Shown: in pieces, positions 34,618-43,119 of the stretch
Position numbering within the stretch: the stretch's first letter is position 1
Layout: each line of letters opens with the position of its first letter
Assembly (NCBI RefSeq): GCF_008629655.1
Contig: NZ_VWSG01000006.1
Location: 1-64,000 of the forward strand
Source of the DNA: Paenimyroides baculatum
GTDB lineage: Bacteria; Bacteroidota; Bacteroidia; Flavobacteriales; Flavobacteriaceae
Length of the DNA stretch: 64,000 nucleotides
Direction: 5' to 3'
The notes under the pieces: generated by a model
What the model was told of the DNA's origin: nothing
Databases searched by the model: none
The model's input: the letters and a program-made list of their open reading frames with translations, nothing else
Position numbers and translations under genes: made by a program

Positions 34618-34690
34618 GACTCGATAGCTCAGTTGGTAGAGCACAACACTTTTAATGTTGGGGTCCTGGGTTCGAGCCCCAGTCGGGTCA
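34618..34690 (+). tRNA. tRNA-Lys (UUU), copy 3
   Basis: Identical to copy 1; a terminator follows eight bases later. Confidence 0.96.
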
Positions 34691-34697
34691 CTTTTTT

Positions 34698-34731
34698 AGG
34701 ATAAATCTAATTTTAGGTTTATCCTTTTTTA
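34698..34731 (+). terminator. Terminator of the tRNA-Lys cluster
   Basis: AGGATAAATCT / AGGTTTATCCT stem with one G-T pair and a T run. Confidence 0.83.
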
Positions 34732-34793
34732 TTATATAATTTGTATTTCAGAAACTTCCTGAAAAATTTAAGAAAATATTTTATCTTTAAAAT

Positions 34794-35432
34794 ATGAAAT
34801 CATATTTATATCTTCTTGTTTTGATCTTTGTGTCGATGCAATTTTGTGCACAGTCGAATAAATTACAGTTTAAAACGACACATGGAAGTTTTAAAGTGAT
34901 ACTTTATGATTTTACGCCGAAACACAAAAAGTTGATTTTGGATGCCATTAAAGATGATGTTTATAAAGATGCCTTATTCAATCGAATTATTGAAAATTTT
35001 GTAGTTCAAGGCGGTGAGCACGATTATGATATTGCGCAAAGAGAAAAAGATTTACCTACAAATGAACATCACCGATTGGCTGCCGAATTTGATTCAAGAG
35101 CTTTTCATAAAATAGGTGCTTTAGGTGCTGGAAGAGATGACAATCCGCAGAAAGCATCTTTTTTAAATCAGATTTATTTTGTGGTAGGTAAAGCTGTTTC
35201 TGTAACCGATTTAGATAATATCGAACAGAAAAAAAGCATTAAATTTACCAAAGAACAGCGTGAAACATATTTTTCCAAAGGCGGACTTCCGCGTTTAGAT
35301 GGAGATTATACTGTTTTTGGTGAGGTTTACGAAGGATTAGATGTTTTACTGAAAATAAGCAAATTAAAAACCAACGAAAAAGATGCGCCTTTACAGCCTG
35401 TATTTTTTGAAATTATAGAGATTAAAGAATAA
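34794..35432 (+). CDS. Cyclophilin-type peptidyl-prolyl isomerase, exported
   Basis: 212-residue protein with a signal peptide (cleaved near FCAQ) and a cyclophilin domain. Visible family features are TTHGSFKVILYD near the N-terminus, FNRIIENFVVQGG (the FHRVI-xx-FVIQGG motif, with Asn replacing His), and YTVFGEVYEGLDVLLKI at the C-terminus. There are insertions relative to small cyclophilins. Likely periplasmic folding helper. Transcribed alone. Confidence 0.88.
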   Translation: MKSYLYLLVLIFVSMQFCAQSNKLQFKTTHGSFKVILYDFTPKHKKLILDAIKDDVYKDALFNRIIENFVVQGGEHDYDIAQREKDLPTNEHHRLAAEFDSRAFHKIGALGAGRDDNPQKASFLNQIYFVVGKAVSVTDLDNIEQKKSIKFTKEQRETYFSKGGLPRLDGDYTVFGEVYEGLDVLLKISKLKTNEKDAPLQPVFFEIIEIKE

Positions 35433-35457
35433 AAAGCAGCTATATAATATCTGATTT

Positions 35458-36441
35458 TTATTTTAATCGTTCTTTTAAAAGGCACAAAACACCAATTTCA
35501 CTTTCAGATAAATTTTCATTCTTTTTTAGTAGTTTGTTAACTTCTTTCCGAAAATATTTCAATGTTTTTCCATTAATGTATTTGTCAATTACGCGGGGAT
35601 CAATATATGAACTTCGGGCTACAGCAGGCGTATTTCCTAATTTTTCGCTTACTTGTATAACTGCATTTCGAATGTTTTTGTCCATTGTTTTCTGATCTTT
35701 TTCCTCTTCAACATCTAATTCATCTAAAGCAATGGCAGCAATCATGGTTCCCGACCAGGTTCTAAAATCTTTTGCAGAAAATTCTTCGCCCATAACTTCC
35801 CGAATGTATTGATTCAAATGTTCGCTTTTCACGTCTTGAATAATACCGTTTTCATCAATGAATTTAAAAATTTCGTAACCCGGCATTTCATCGATTTCTT
35901 TTACAATTTTTGCCAGCTTTGCATCGGTAATATGTTTTTCCTGATCTTTCCCAGACTTTCCTCTGTACGTAAAAATAAGTTCGTCGCCGTTTATTTCTAA
36001 ATGTTTGCTGCGCATGGTTGTTAAACCGTAACTCTTGTTTTGCTTGGTGTAGAAGTCGCTTCCCGGACGAAAAAAAGCAGATTCCAATAGACGAACCATT
36101 GTAGCCAAAACCTTTTCGCGTGTTGGTTTGCGTTTTCGCATGTGCTGACCTGTAACGCGACGCATACGTTCTAATTGTTCGGCAAATTCAATAATTCTAT
36201 CAAACTTTTTTTGCTCTTGTTTTTGTCTGAATTTTGGATTGTAGATGTATTGTTTTCTACTTTGTTCATCTCTGCCGGTTACCAAAATTTTACTGTTCTT
36301 CTTTTCAGAAATTTCCACCTCTTTCCATGCAGGCGGAATTACTAACGATTTTAAATAGGTCTTTACAGCTGTATCTGTAACGGTTTTTCCGTTTTCATCT
36401 GTATAACTAAATCCTTTTCCCTTTTTCTTTCGGTAATACAT
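35458..36441 (-). CDS. DNA topoisomerase IB
   Basis: 327-residue poxvirus-like type IB topoisomerase that relaxes DNA through a 3'-phosphotyrosine intermediate. The probable catalytic Tyr279 lies in SSYIDPRVI. Other conserved catalytic positions are Arg144 (TTMRSKH), the FTYRGKSGK lysine region (about 157-165) and Arg227 in AKDFRTWSGT, where Ser229-230 replaces the more usual His. Bacterial members are scattered and were likely spread by transfer, though composition here matches the neighbours. Confidence 0.9.
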   Translation of the reverse strand: MYYRKKKGKGFSYTDENGKTVTDTAVKTYLKSLVIPPAWKEVEISEKKNSKILVTGRDEQSRKQYIYNPKFRQKQEQKKFDRIIEFAEQLERMRRVTGQHMRKRKPTREKVLATMVRLLESAFFRPGSDFYTKQNKSYGLTTMRSKHLEINGDELIFTYRGKSGKDQEKHITDAKLAKIVKEIDEMPGYEIFKFIDENGIIQDVKSEHLNQYIREVMGEEFSAKDFRTWSGTMIAAIALDELDVEEEKDQKTMDKNIRNAVIQVSEKLGNTPAVARSSYIDPRVIDKYINGKTLKYFRKEVNKLLKKNENLSESEIGVLCLLKERLK

Positions 36442-36527
36442 AGCTGTAGAATTTTAATAACAAAATCAGTTCAAATGCTATTAAAGATAATGTTATTTCA
36501 AAAACCTTGCAATTAAAATAATTCCAA

Positions 36528-37136
36528 TTAAACCAATTCTTTTGTGAAAACCGATGTTAAATGATTCATATAATCTGTGTAATAATTAGCGATGCGTTCT
36601 GGAGTAGCATTTTTTTCCAGATCATGAAAATGAAATCCTTGAATTTTGCTCATACCCGTAAAAGCATTCATTTTGTGAAAGCCAAATAAAACGCCGTCAT
36701 CAACCGAAGTTTCGTTAAAAAATTCACCAGGCAACGTAAATGCTGTATCTGGCGCATTCCACGTTGTGTTAACCATATAATTTTTTCCGTTCATTAATCC
36801 GCCGGTTCCGTAGTTTATCGCCGGATTTTTACTAGAACGACCATCGCTGCTGTAAATTCCGTTTTGATGCCCAGCTGTAAAAACCTCATCAATATATTTC
36901 TTCAGTCTGTTTGGAACTTGAAACCACCAAATAGGCGTGTTGTAAATAATCAAATCTGCCCATTTAAAATTTTTAACCTCATCTTCTGCTATAAATTCGT
37001 CGTTAATATCGGTAACTCTAACTTCAAAATCGTTCTTACTTAAAAAATCAACTGTCCAATTGGTCAATGTTTTATTGAAAGCCCCGCCAGAATGCGCAAA
37101 ATGTTGTCCGCCGTTTATTATAAATATATTTTTCAT
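36528..37136 (-). CDS. mdaB: NAD(P)H-dependent flavin oxidoreductase (MdaB-like)
   Basis: 202-residue flavodoxin-fold quinone reductase of the MdaB (modulator of drug activity B) family. Motifs: NIFIINGGQHFAHSGGAFN at the N-terminus, the flavin loop YNTPIWWFQVPNRLKKYIDEVF and the TTWNAP segment. It faces a LysR-type regulator across a 92-base gap, which suggests that the regulator controls it. Confidence 0.88.
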   Translation of the reverse strand: MKNIFIINGGQHFAHSGGAFNKTLTNWTVDFLSKNDFEVRVTDINDEFIAEDEVKNFKWADLIIYNTPIWWFQVPNRLKKYIDEVFTAGHQNGIYSSDGRSSKNPAINYGTGGLMNGKNYMVNTTWNAPDTAFTLPGEFFNETSVDDGVLFGFHKMNAFTGMSKIQGFHFHDLEKNATPERIANYYTDYMNHLTSVFTKELV

Positions 37137-37158
37137 TGTATATCGTTTAATTACAAAG

Positions 37159-37166
37159 CAAAATTA
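37159..37166 (-). promoter_or_regulatory. -7 element (TAATTTTG) for mdaB
   Basis: Minus-strand TAATTTTG, 22 bases before the mdaB ATG in the divergent mdaB/LysR gap. Confidence 0.5.
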
Positions 37167-37202
37167 TAACGCTATTTCGTATTATTAAAATAATATAAAT
37201 TA

Positions 37203-37210
37203 TACATTTG
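37203..37210 (+). promoter_or_regulatory. -7 element (TACATTTG) for the LysR gene
   Basis: TACATTTG, 18 bases before the chosen ATG at 37229. It argues against the TTG at 37208 as a start, since that TTG lies within the element. Confidence 0.55.
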
Positions 37211-37228
37211 TATCATAATTATAATGAT

Positions 37229-38128
37229 ATGATTAATTTAGAATGGTACAGAACGTTTAAGGCGATTTACAAAATGGGTACGCTAACCGGAGCTGCCGAA
37301 GCTTTGTATATCTCGCAACCCGGAGTTAGCCTGCATTTAAGTTCGTTGGAAGCTTACGTTGGATATAAATTATTTGATAGAACCAGCAGAAAAATGATTC
37401 CTACCGAACGAGCGAAAGTTTTGTTTAATGCGATTAATGAGCCTTTGACAAAGTTGGAAATTGTGGAGAAAACATTTCAGAAATCGACCGAAAAACATGC
37501 GCCGACAATTAGCATTGGTATGTGTTTTGAAACTTTTCAGACCACTTTAGAGCCTTTTGTTTCAAGTCTTGATTTTAATTTGATCATCAGTTTTGGAGAT
37601 TATCCTGAAATGTTAGATCAATTGGAAAAAGGAATTTTAGATTTGATCATTACACCGAAAAAAGGAACTTCGTTATTAATTGATCATGAACCTTTTTCGA
37701 GCGAAAAAATCATTTTGGTTGGAGGGAAGGATGTGGAGGTTTCTGAATTTAAAAAGCATCTGAAAGCAAATGATAAAATGGTTTTAGAAACTTGGCTGAA
37801 AGATCAAAAATGGTATGGAACAACCGGCGATATGGAACATCTGTTTCAGTTTTGGAGTTTGAATTTTGATAAAAAGCCCGATTTTCGTCCGAATTATATC
37901 GTGCCGAACCTGAATTCTATTGTTCGATGTTTGTTTGGAGGTAGCGGATTGGCGGTTATTCCTGATTTGCTTTGCCAGAAAGAAATTGATGAGGGAAAAA
38001 TTCAGCTGATTTGGGAAGGAGAAAAAGAATTGATCAATACGCTGTATTTCGGAACTCGTAAAAAATCGATCCATCAACAGGAAATTAATCAGATAAAGGA
38101 ATTATTCAAACAAGTAATGCCTAAATAA
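37229..38128 (+). CDS. LysR-family transcriptional regulator
   Basis: 299-residue LysR-type regulator. The N-terminal winged helix-turn-helix is MINLEWYRTFKAIYKMGTLT to about residue 65, with GAAEALYISQPGVSLHLSSLE. The C-terminal half is a periplasmic-binding-like effector domain. Its divergent position suggests autoregulation and control of mdaB, possibly in response to quinones or oxidants; that is inference from gene order. Confidence 0.92.
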   Translation: MINLEWYRTFKAIYKMGTLTGAAEALYISQPGVSLHLSSLEAYVGYKLFDRTSRKMIPTERAKVLFNAINEPLTKLEIVEKTFQKSTEKHAPTISIGMCFETFQTTLEPFVSSLDFNLIISFGDYPEMLDQLEKGILDLIITPKKGTSLLIDHEPFSSEKIILVGGKDVEVSEFKKHLKANDKMVLETWLKDQKWYGTTGDMEHLFQFWSLNFDKKPDFRPNYIVPNLNSIVRCLFGGSGLAVIPDLLCQKEIDEGKIQLIWEGEKELINTLYFGTRKKSIHQQEINQIKELFKQVMPK

Positions 38129-38161
38129 AATTGATTCTCAAAATATAAAACAAATACAAAA

Positions 38162-38204
38162 AAATAAATCAGGTACTTTTTACGGTACCTGAATTTATTT
38201 TATT
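38162..38204 (+). terminator. Terminator of the LysR gene
   Basis: CAGGTAC / GTACCTG stem extended by A/T pairs (AAATAAAT / ATTTATTT with one bulged A), followed by T. The rest of the gap to 38417 shows no clear element. Confidence 0.75.
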
Positions 38205-38417
38205 ACCTAATAAACGGTAATTCTGTTTTCATAGCGTAAAGGATAAAACAATTTACGTACCAAAATTTAAGATAACTATAACAAACCTTAATAATCGCGC
38301 AAAAATTGATTTTAAAATCAAGTTCGATTATAAAATGATGTTTTTTTAAGTGAAAATTATCTCCTAATAGTGGTAAAATTCCACAAAATAATTGTTGAAA
38401 ATTTTATGATAGAATAG

Positions 38418-38924
38418 TTAGATATTCAAATCGCCTTCTCTACCAATATCCATTTTACTTCCGGTTACTGCGCTTGCTGCAACTTTAAAGAAAGTAATTA
38501 GCTTGTTGGTTTTGTTGTCCCAATAATGTGCTTCGGCTGGAGTAATTTTCAAGATACGAATATTCGGATCTTCCTTACCTTTTTCAAACCAGGCCGCAAT
38601 CATGTCGTTCCAATATTTATCAATACGAGCAGCATTTTGCGATACTTCGCCTGTTCCGTTTATGCTTAAAAATTCGTACGATTTTACATCGGCAAATGTT
38701 AGCGAAACTTCTTTGTTTTGCTGTAAATGTTGGTGCGTATCGCTTTCGGCAGAAAACAAGAACCAAATATTTCCTTGATCGTCTACTTCTTGTCGGCTCA
38801 TTGGTATGCTGTGCGGATAATTCGTTCCTTTGGTAAATGTTGATAGCATTCCGATATCAATCGAATCTACCATTTTCTTCAATTTTTCAATTGCTTCGGT
38901 GTTGTTTAAATTTTCTGTACTCAT
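38418..38924 (-). CDS. Pyridoxamine 5'-phosphate oxidase-like (general stress FMN-binding) protein
   Basis: 168-residue split-barrel flavoprotein of the PNPOx-like general stress family. Features: IDIGMLSTFTKGTNYPHSIPMSRQ at the N-terminus, GNIWFLFSAESDTHQHLQQN and the LSINGTGEV strand, ending in ITPAEAHYWDNKTNKLITFFKVA. It lacks the full PNPOx active site, so FMN or F420 binding rather than PNP oxidation is expected. Transcribed alone. Confidence 0.86.
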   Translation of the reverse strand: MSTENLNNTEAIEKLKKMVDSIDIGMLSTFTKGTNYPHSIPMSRQEVDDQGNIWFLFSAESDTHQHLQQNKEVSLTFADVKSYEFLSINGTGEVSQNAARIDKYWNDMIAAWFEKGKEDPNIRILKITPAEAHYWDNKTNKLITFFKVAASAVTGSKMDIGREGDLNI

Positions 38925-39136
38925 AGCTTTTAATTTTAATTGTTAAAACGTTAGTAATTAATGTTGTTGTAGCTTAATAAGCAATAATTGTACAAGTTTT
39001 TTGTCAGTGTAAACTGCATTCCTGATAAAAAGTGGTTTATAACTGCATTTAATTTTACCATGTGTTATTTATATCCGAAATTTGCAAAAAATTTCTGCTA
39101 TGGAAATTTTAATGTTATTCGTTTTATTCTGTTAAT

Positions 39137-40219
39137 ATGTCGTTAGATAAAGTTTCTAAATTCAGTATTGTTTCTGCATACGCCGTTGTTTATTTTGTAT
39201 GGGGATCTACCTATTTTTTTATAGAAAAGGCTCTGCATTGGTTTCCGCCGTTTGTATTGGGATCGATCCGTTTTATAATTGCCGGAAGTGTTTTAATGAC
39301 TTATTGCTATTTAAAAGGATACAAACTTTTTAACAAACGCGATGTTGAAAGAGCCGTGCTTATTGGTTTTCTTTTGCTTTTTGTTGATATGGCTGCCGTA
39401 ATTTGGGCAGAACAATATATATCGAGTGCCATTGTATCGATACTTGGGGCAGCAGCAGCAATTTGGTTTGTACTTTTGGATAAACCCAAATGGAAAGCAA
39501 ATTTTGGAAGCATTCCTATTGTTTTAGGTTTGATATTGGGCTTTGCCGGAGTTGTGATGCTTTTTGGAGAACAACTAGTTAATTCAGAAAGTGGATCAGA
39601 CAGTAATAATGTTATTGCCATGCTTGTAATGATTTTTGGAACAATTGCCTGGACAGTAGGATCACTCTATACAAAATACACACAAGACAAGAAACCATCT
39701 ACAGAAGATCGAAAAATAAAGCCGTTAAACGTAATGGTTAAAACGGCATGGCAAATGGTAACAGCAGGTGTCGCTTTTACGGTTTCGGCATTAATCACTG
39801 GTGAATATTCCACATTTAGTTTTGCCAATGTACCTTTAGAAGGTTGGGGATCTATTACCTATTTAATCACAATGGGATCTATATTGGCATTCAGCTGTTA
39901 TATTTGGTTGTTACAGGTACGTCCGGCAACCGAAGTAAGTACGTATGCTTATGTAAATCCGGTAGTTGCCTTATTCTTAGCTCACTTTTTTACACAGCAT
40001 AAAGTTACTGCGTTGCAAATTCTTGGTTTAACGGTTATATTGGTTTCGGTATTGTTAATGAACTGGAATCTTTACAAAGACAACAGAACCTTCCGTGTTA
40101 TTCGTGCACGCAAAAAACTGAAACGCTTTAAATACATGGCACCAAAAAGTAGTATTCCGCGTATTGTTGAGGTGGCTGATTTTAACGAACGTGAAAAACA
40201 AAAGCAAAATAAAAGCTGA
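39137..40219 (+). CDS. EamA/DMT-superfamily transporter
   Basis: 360-residue inner-membrane protein with about ten membrane helices in two EamA repeats. The first repeat has YFVWGSTYFFIEKAL and AEQYISSAIVSILGA. The second has YIWLLQVRPATEVSTYAYVNPVVA. A basic cytoplasmic tail of about 40 residues follows the last helix (RARKKLKRFK). The relative RhtA/YdcZ families export amino acids and metabolites; the substrate is unknown. Confidence 0.88.
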   Translation: MSLDKVSKFSIVSAYAVVYFVWGSTYFFIEKALHWFPPFVLGSIRFIIAGSVLMTYCYLKGYKLFNKRDVERAVLIGFLLLFVDMAAVIWAEQYISSAIVSILGAAAAIWFVLLDKPKWKANFGSIPIVLGLILGFAGVVMLFGEQLVNSESGSDSNNVIAMLVMIFGTIAWTVGSLYTKYTQDKKPSTEDRKIKPLNVMVKTAWQMVTAGVAFTVSALITGEYSTFSFANVPLEGWGSITYLITMGSILAFSCYIWLLQVRPATEVSTYAYVNPVVALFLAHFFTQHKVTALQILGLTVILVSVLLMNWNLYKDNRTFRVIRARKKLKRFKYMAPKSSIPRIVEVADFNEREKQKQNKS

Positions 40220-40273
40220 TATCTATAATTTCATATTCTGATTTCTTACCGTAGACCATTGTTTGAACTTGTT

Positions 40274-40281
40274 TATATTTG
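40274..40281 (+). promoter_or_regulatory. -7 element (TATATTTG) for the VOC gene region
   Basis: TATATTTG, 24 bases before the ATG at 40306; it likely still drives the frameshifted gene and the following ORFs. Confidence 0.55.
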
Positions 40282-40305
40282 TATAGAAGATTAAATAATA
40301 TAAAT

Positions 40306-40667
40306 ATGAAATTAGGAGCATTTTCAATAAGTCTTGCAGTAAAAGACATTCATAAATCAAAAGATTTTTACGAAAGTTAGGATTTGTTTATAAAGGTGGT
40401 AACATAGAGCAGAATTGGATTGTACTTAAAAACGAAAACGCAGTAATTGGACTTTTTCAAGGAATGTTTGAAGGAAATATAATTACTTTTAACCCGGGTT
40501 GGGATGGAAATGCTCAGAACGTGGAAGATTTTGATGATGTAAGACACATCCAAAATCATTTGCAAAGTTTAGGAATTCAACTCACAAGAACAGCTGATGA
40601 AACTACTTCCGGACCAGAGTATATCACATTAACAGATCCCGATGGAAATAATATTTTAATCGATTAA
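40306..40667 (+). pseudogene. Frameshifted VOC (glyoxalase/bleomycin resistance) family gene
   Basis: The ATG at 40306 opens a VOC reading frame (MKLGAFSISLAVKDIHKSKD) that stops at TAG after 24 codons (stop at about 40378-40380). The rest of the fold, from GGNIEQNWIVLKNENAVIGLF to the end DPDGNNILID at 40667, continues in the next frame. Adding one T in GAAAGTTAGGATTTG restores FYESLGF, the expected family sequence, and the total length of 362 bases is one short of a multiple of three. It is either a recent inactivating deletion or a base-calling error in a short run. Confidence 0.82.
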
Positions 40668-40680
40668 CACAGATAGATTT

Positions 40681-41199
40681 ATGAATATTGAGCAGATTTT
40701 TCAAGACAAAAGCATAAAAGCGAAAGAAAAAGTGACAACTATCGGAGATTGGTTATTAAAAAACGAATTACCGTTAGAAGAACTTTTGGTGTTTGCAGAT
40801 AATCAAAAAGCTTCTGATAAAGCCACTTGTATAGAAGCAGTTGAATACGCGACTAAAAAACAGCCTGCCCTTGCCGATGAAAGTTTACTTGCGTATGTTA
40901 CAGATTCACTTAAACATGATGAACCAAGAATAAAATGGGAAAGTGCTAAAGTAATTGGTAACATTGCTAAATTATTTCCAGATCAGGTTCAAAAATCTAT
41001 ATTAAATCTTTTGCTGAATGCAGAAAATCAGGGAACTGTAGTTCGTTGGGCAACTGCTTATGCATTGGCAGAAATACTTAAATTAAAAACAACTGCTAAC
41101 AAAAATTTAATACCAAAAATAGAGATGCTTAGCGAACAGGAAGAAAATAATGGTGTGAAGAAAAAGTATCTGGATGCTTTGAAAAAAGTAAAGAAATAA
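40681..41199 (+). CDS. HEAT-repeat protein
   Basis: 172-residue all-helical protein with repeated HEAT-like helix pairs, e.g. DEPRIKWESAKVIGNIAKLF (about 81-100) and GTVVRWATAYALAEILKL. It has no signal peptide, so probably a cytoplasmic protein-binding scaffold. It lies 13 bases after the broken VOC gene and 21 bases before the DUF1801 gene, in a possible three-gene unit. Partners unknown. Confidence 0.8.
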   Translation: MNIEQIFQDKSIKAKEKVTTIGDWLLKNELPLEELLVFADNQKASDKATCIEAVEYATKKQPALADESLLAYVTDSLKHDEPRIKWESAKVIGNIAKLFPDQVQKSILNLLLNAENQGTVVRWATAYALAEILKLKTTANKNLIPKIEMLSEQEENNGVKKKYLDALKKVKK

Positions 41200-41220
41200 A
41201 AAGATATTTTTTGATGATTT

Positions 41221-41673
41221 ATGAGTATTGAAAAACAGATAAAGACATATATTGATTCTCAGTCAGGATCTAAACGTGCCGATTTACAGTCATTACACAT
41301 TATGATTTTAGATCTAATGCCGAAAACCCAACTGTGGTTTTTAGATGGAAAAGATGCTACAGGCAAAACCATCGCTAATCCAAACATTGGTTATGGATTG
41401 CAAATGATAAATTATGCCGATGGATCTTTCAAAGAATTTTATCAGATTGGAATAAGTGCTAATACAAAAGGAATATCGGTCTATATTATTGGTATTAAGG
41501 ATAAAGAATATTTAGCAAAGACTTTTTTAGCAATAATTGGCAAGGCAACTATAACGGGCTATTGTATCAAATTCAAAACAATAAAAGATATAAATATCAG
41601 TTTGCTAAAATCTGCAATCCAATATGGAATTAATCAAACATCGGTCGATTTAGTATTAAAATGTTTATTATAA
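41221..41673 (+). CDS. DUF1801 family protein
   Basis: 150-residue protein matching the DUF1801 (YdhG-like) fold: QSGSKRADLQSLHIMILDLMP, then the conserved TIANPNIGYGLQMINYADGS and the FYQIGISANTKGISVYIIGI strands, ending IKFKTIKDINISLLKSAI. Function unknown. Its 3' end overlaps the convergent murF by six bases. Confidence 0.83.
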   Translation: MSIEKQIKTYIDSQSGSKRADLQSLHIMILDLMPKTQLWFLDGKDATGKTIANPNIGYGLQMINYADGSFKEFYQIGISANTKGISVYIIGIKDKEYLAKTFLAIIGKATITGYCIKFKTIKDINISLLKSAIQYGINQTSVDLVLKCLL

Positions 41674-42957
41674 TTTATCCAAAATTCTTTCTAGTGCCAT
41701 TCCTCTTGATCCTTTTATTAAAAGTAATTCTTCATTTATTGGAGTTTCTTTCAACTGATTGAAGAAATCTTGAATGTTTTTGGAGTATTGCACCACATTA
41801 TTTTTTACTTGAACTTTAAAGAAGTGTTCACCAATAAATATTGTTGGAATTTTAGTTTCTATCACCTGATTTATTGTTTGTAAATGTTCTTTATCTGACT
41901 CATTTCCTAATTCGAACATATCTCCTAAAATCATTAATTTAGAAGGGTTTGCTAACTGATTGAAATTTTCGATAGCAACCTGCATACTACTTGGGTTAGC
42001 ATTGTAGGCATCTAATAAAATATTTTTATCATTTATTTTTGTCCATTGCGAACGGTTGTTTTGCGGAGTATAATTTTCTATAGCTTCTTTTATATTTTCC
42101 AAAGAGATATTAAAATATTGACCGATTATGACTGCAAATGCGATATTTGGAATGTTGTACAATCCGGTAAGGTTCGATTTTATCTCAATACCATTTAATT
42201 CAACCGTTGCCATTGGTTGTGCATTCGCATTTGTAATTTGGATGTTTGCCAACGAATTATTTTCTATTGAAAATCCAAAACGAGTACTTTTTGCAGTTTT
42301 ATCTGTTTGAATAGCATCATCGAAATTTACAAATATGGTTTTGTTGTTACTTTGCAGGTAATCATACATTTCGCTTTTACCTTTTATAACGCCTTCAATT
42401 CCTCCAAAACCTTCTAAATGTGCACGACCAAAATTTGTGATAAAACCAAAATCTGGTTGAGCAATTGAACATAAAAGTTCGATTTCTTTTTGATGATTTG
42501 CTCCCATTTCAATAATCGCCAAATCGGTATCTTCTGTCATACGCAACAACGTCAACGGAACACCAATATGATTATTCAAATTTCCGATTGTTGCAATAGT
42601 ATTGTATTTTGTGTTTAAAACCGCATGCAATAATTCTTTGCTGGTTGTTTTTCCGTTGCTTCCTGTTAAGGCAATAATCGGTAAACCGATATGAAACCTA
42701 TGAAAAGCAGCTAAATCTTGTAGCGTTTTAAGAACATCATCTACAACAATTAGTTTGTTGTTTTCTAATTTCTTTAAATTTTTATCATCAACCACAGCAA
42801 ATGCAGCTCCATTTTCTAACGCTTGTAATGCAAAATTGTTTGCATTAAAATTTTCTCCTTTTAATGCGAAGAATAGGCTGTTTTCTGTGATGTTTCGTGT
42901 ATCGGTACTTACGCCGTTACATTGATTGTATATAGAATAAAGTTCGAATATTTCCAT
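41668..42957 (-). CDS. murF: UDP-N-acetylmuramoyl-tripeptide--D-alanyl-D-alanine ligase
   Basis: Adds D-Ala-D-Ala to the UDP-MurNAc-tripeptide, the last cytoplasmic step of the peptidoglycan precursor. N-terminal domain (VSTDTRNITENSLFFALKGENFN), Mur ligase P-loop ALTGSNGKTTSKEL (about 95-108), substrate loop IIEMGANHQKEIELLCSIAQPDFGFITN and C-terminal ILLDAYNANPSSM. The 429-residue length is normal. Alone, not in the usual dcw cluster. Confidence 0.95.
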   Translation of the reverse strand: MEIFELYSIYNQCNGVSTDTRNITENSLFFALKGENFNANNFALQALENGAAFAVVDDKNLKKLENNKLIVVDDVLKTLQDLAAFHRFHIGLPIIALTGSNGKTTSKELLHAVLNTKYNTIATIGNLNNHIGVPLTLLRMTEDTDLAIIEMGANHQKEIELLCSIAQPDFGFITNFGRAHLEGFGGIEGVIKGKSEMYDYLQSNNKTIFVNFDDAIQTDKTAKSTRFGFSIENNSLANIQITNANAQPMATVELNGIEIKSNLTGLYNIPNIAFAVIIGQYFNISLENIKEAIENYTPQNNRSQWTKINDKNILLDAYNANPSSMQVAIENFNQLANPSKLMILGDMFELGNESDKEHLQTINQVIETKIPTIFIGEHFFKVQVKNNVVQYSKNIQDFFNQLKETPINEELLLIKGSRGMALERILDKL

Positions 42958-42995
42958 AAAAAATAAAGTCGTTTGTTGACTTTTTACTGATGCTG

Positions 42996-43003
42996 CAAAT
43001 TTA
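42996..43003 (-). promoter_or_regulatory. -7 element (TAAATTTG) for murF
   Basis: Minus-strand TAAATTTG, 38 bases before the murF ATG. A TTG lies 16 bases upstream (43022-43020), slightly close for a -33 box. Confidence 0.5.
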
Positions 43004-43061
43004 AAACTATTTTTTGATACAATTTAAACTATCTTATATGATCCTTTGATCTTAAAAAGAA

Positions 43062-43093
43062 AACAGTCCTTAAATTGATAATTAAGGACTGTT
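43062..43093 (-). terminator. Terminator of fumC
   Basis: AACAGTCCTTAA / TTAAGGACTGTT 12-bp stem downstream of the fumC stop, with T-rich sequence after it on the minus strand. Confidence 0.85.
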
Positions 43094-43119
43094 ATTTAAT
43101 ATGTTATGCTAAATTTGAA

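Noticed and set aside
35458-36441. Topoisomerase IB as part of a transferred island
   Set aside because: Base composition and codon use match the neighbouring genes, and no integrase, repeat or tRNA boundary is beside it.
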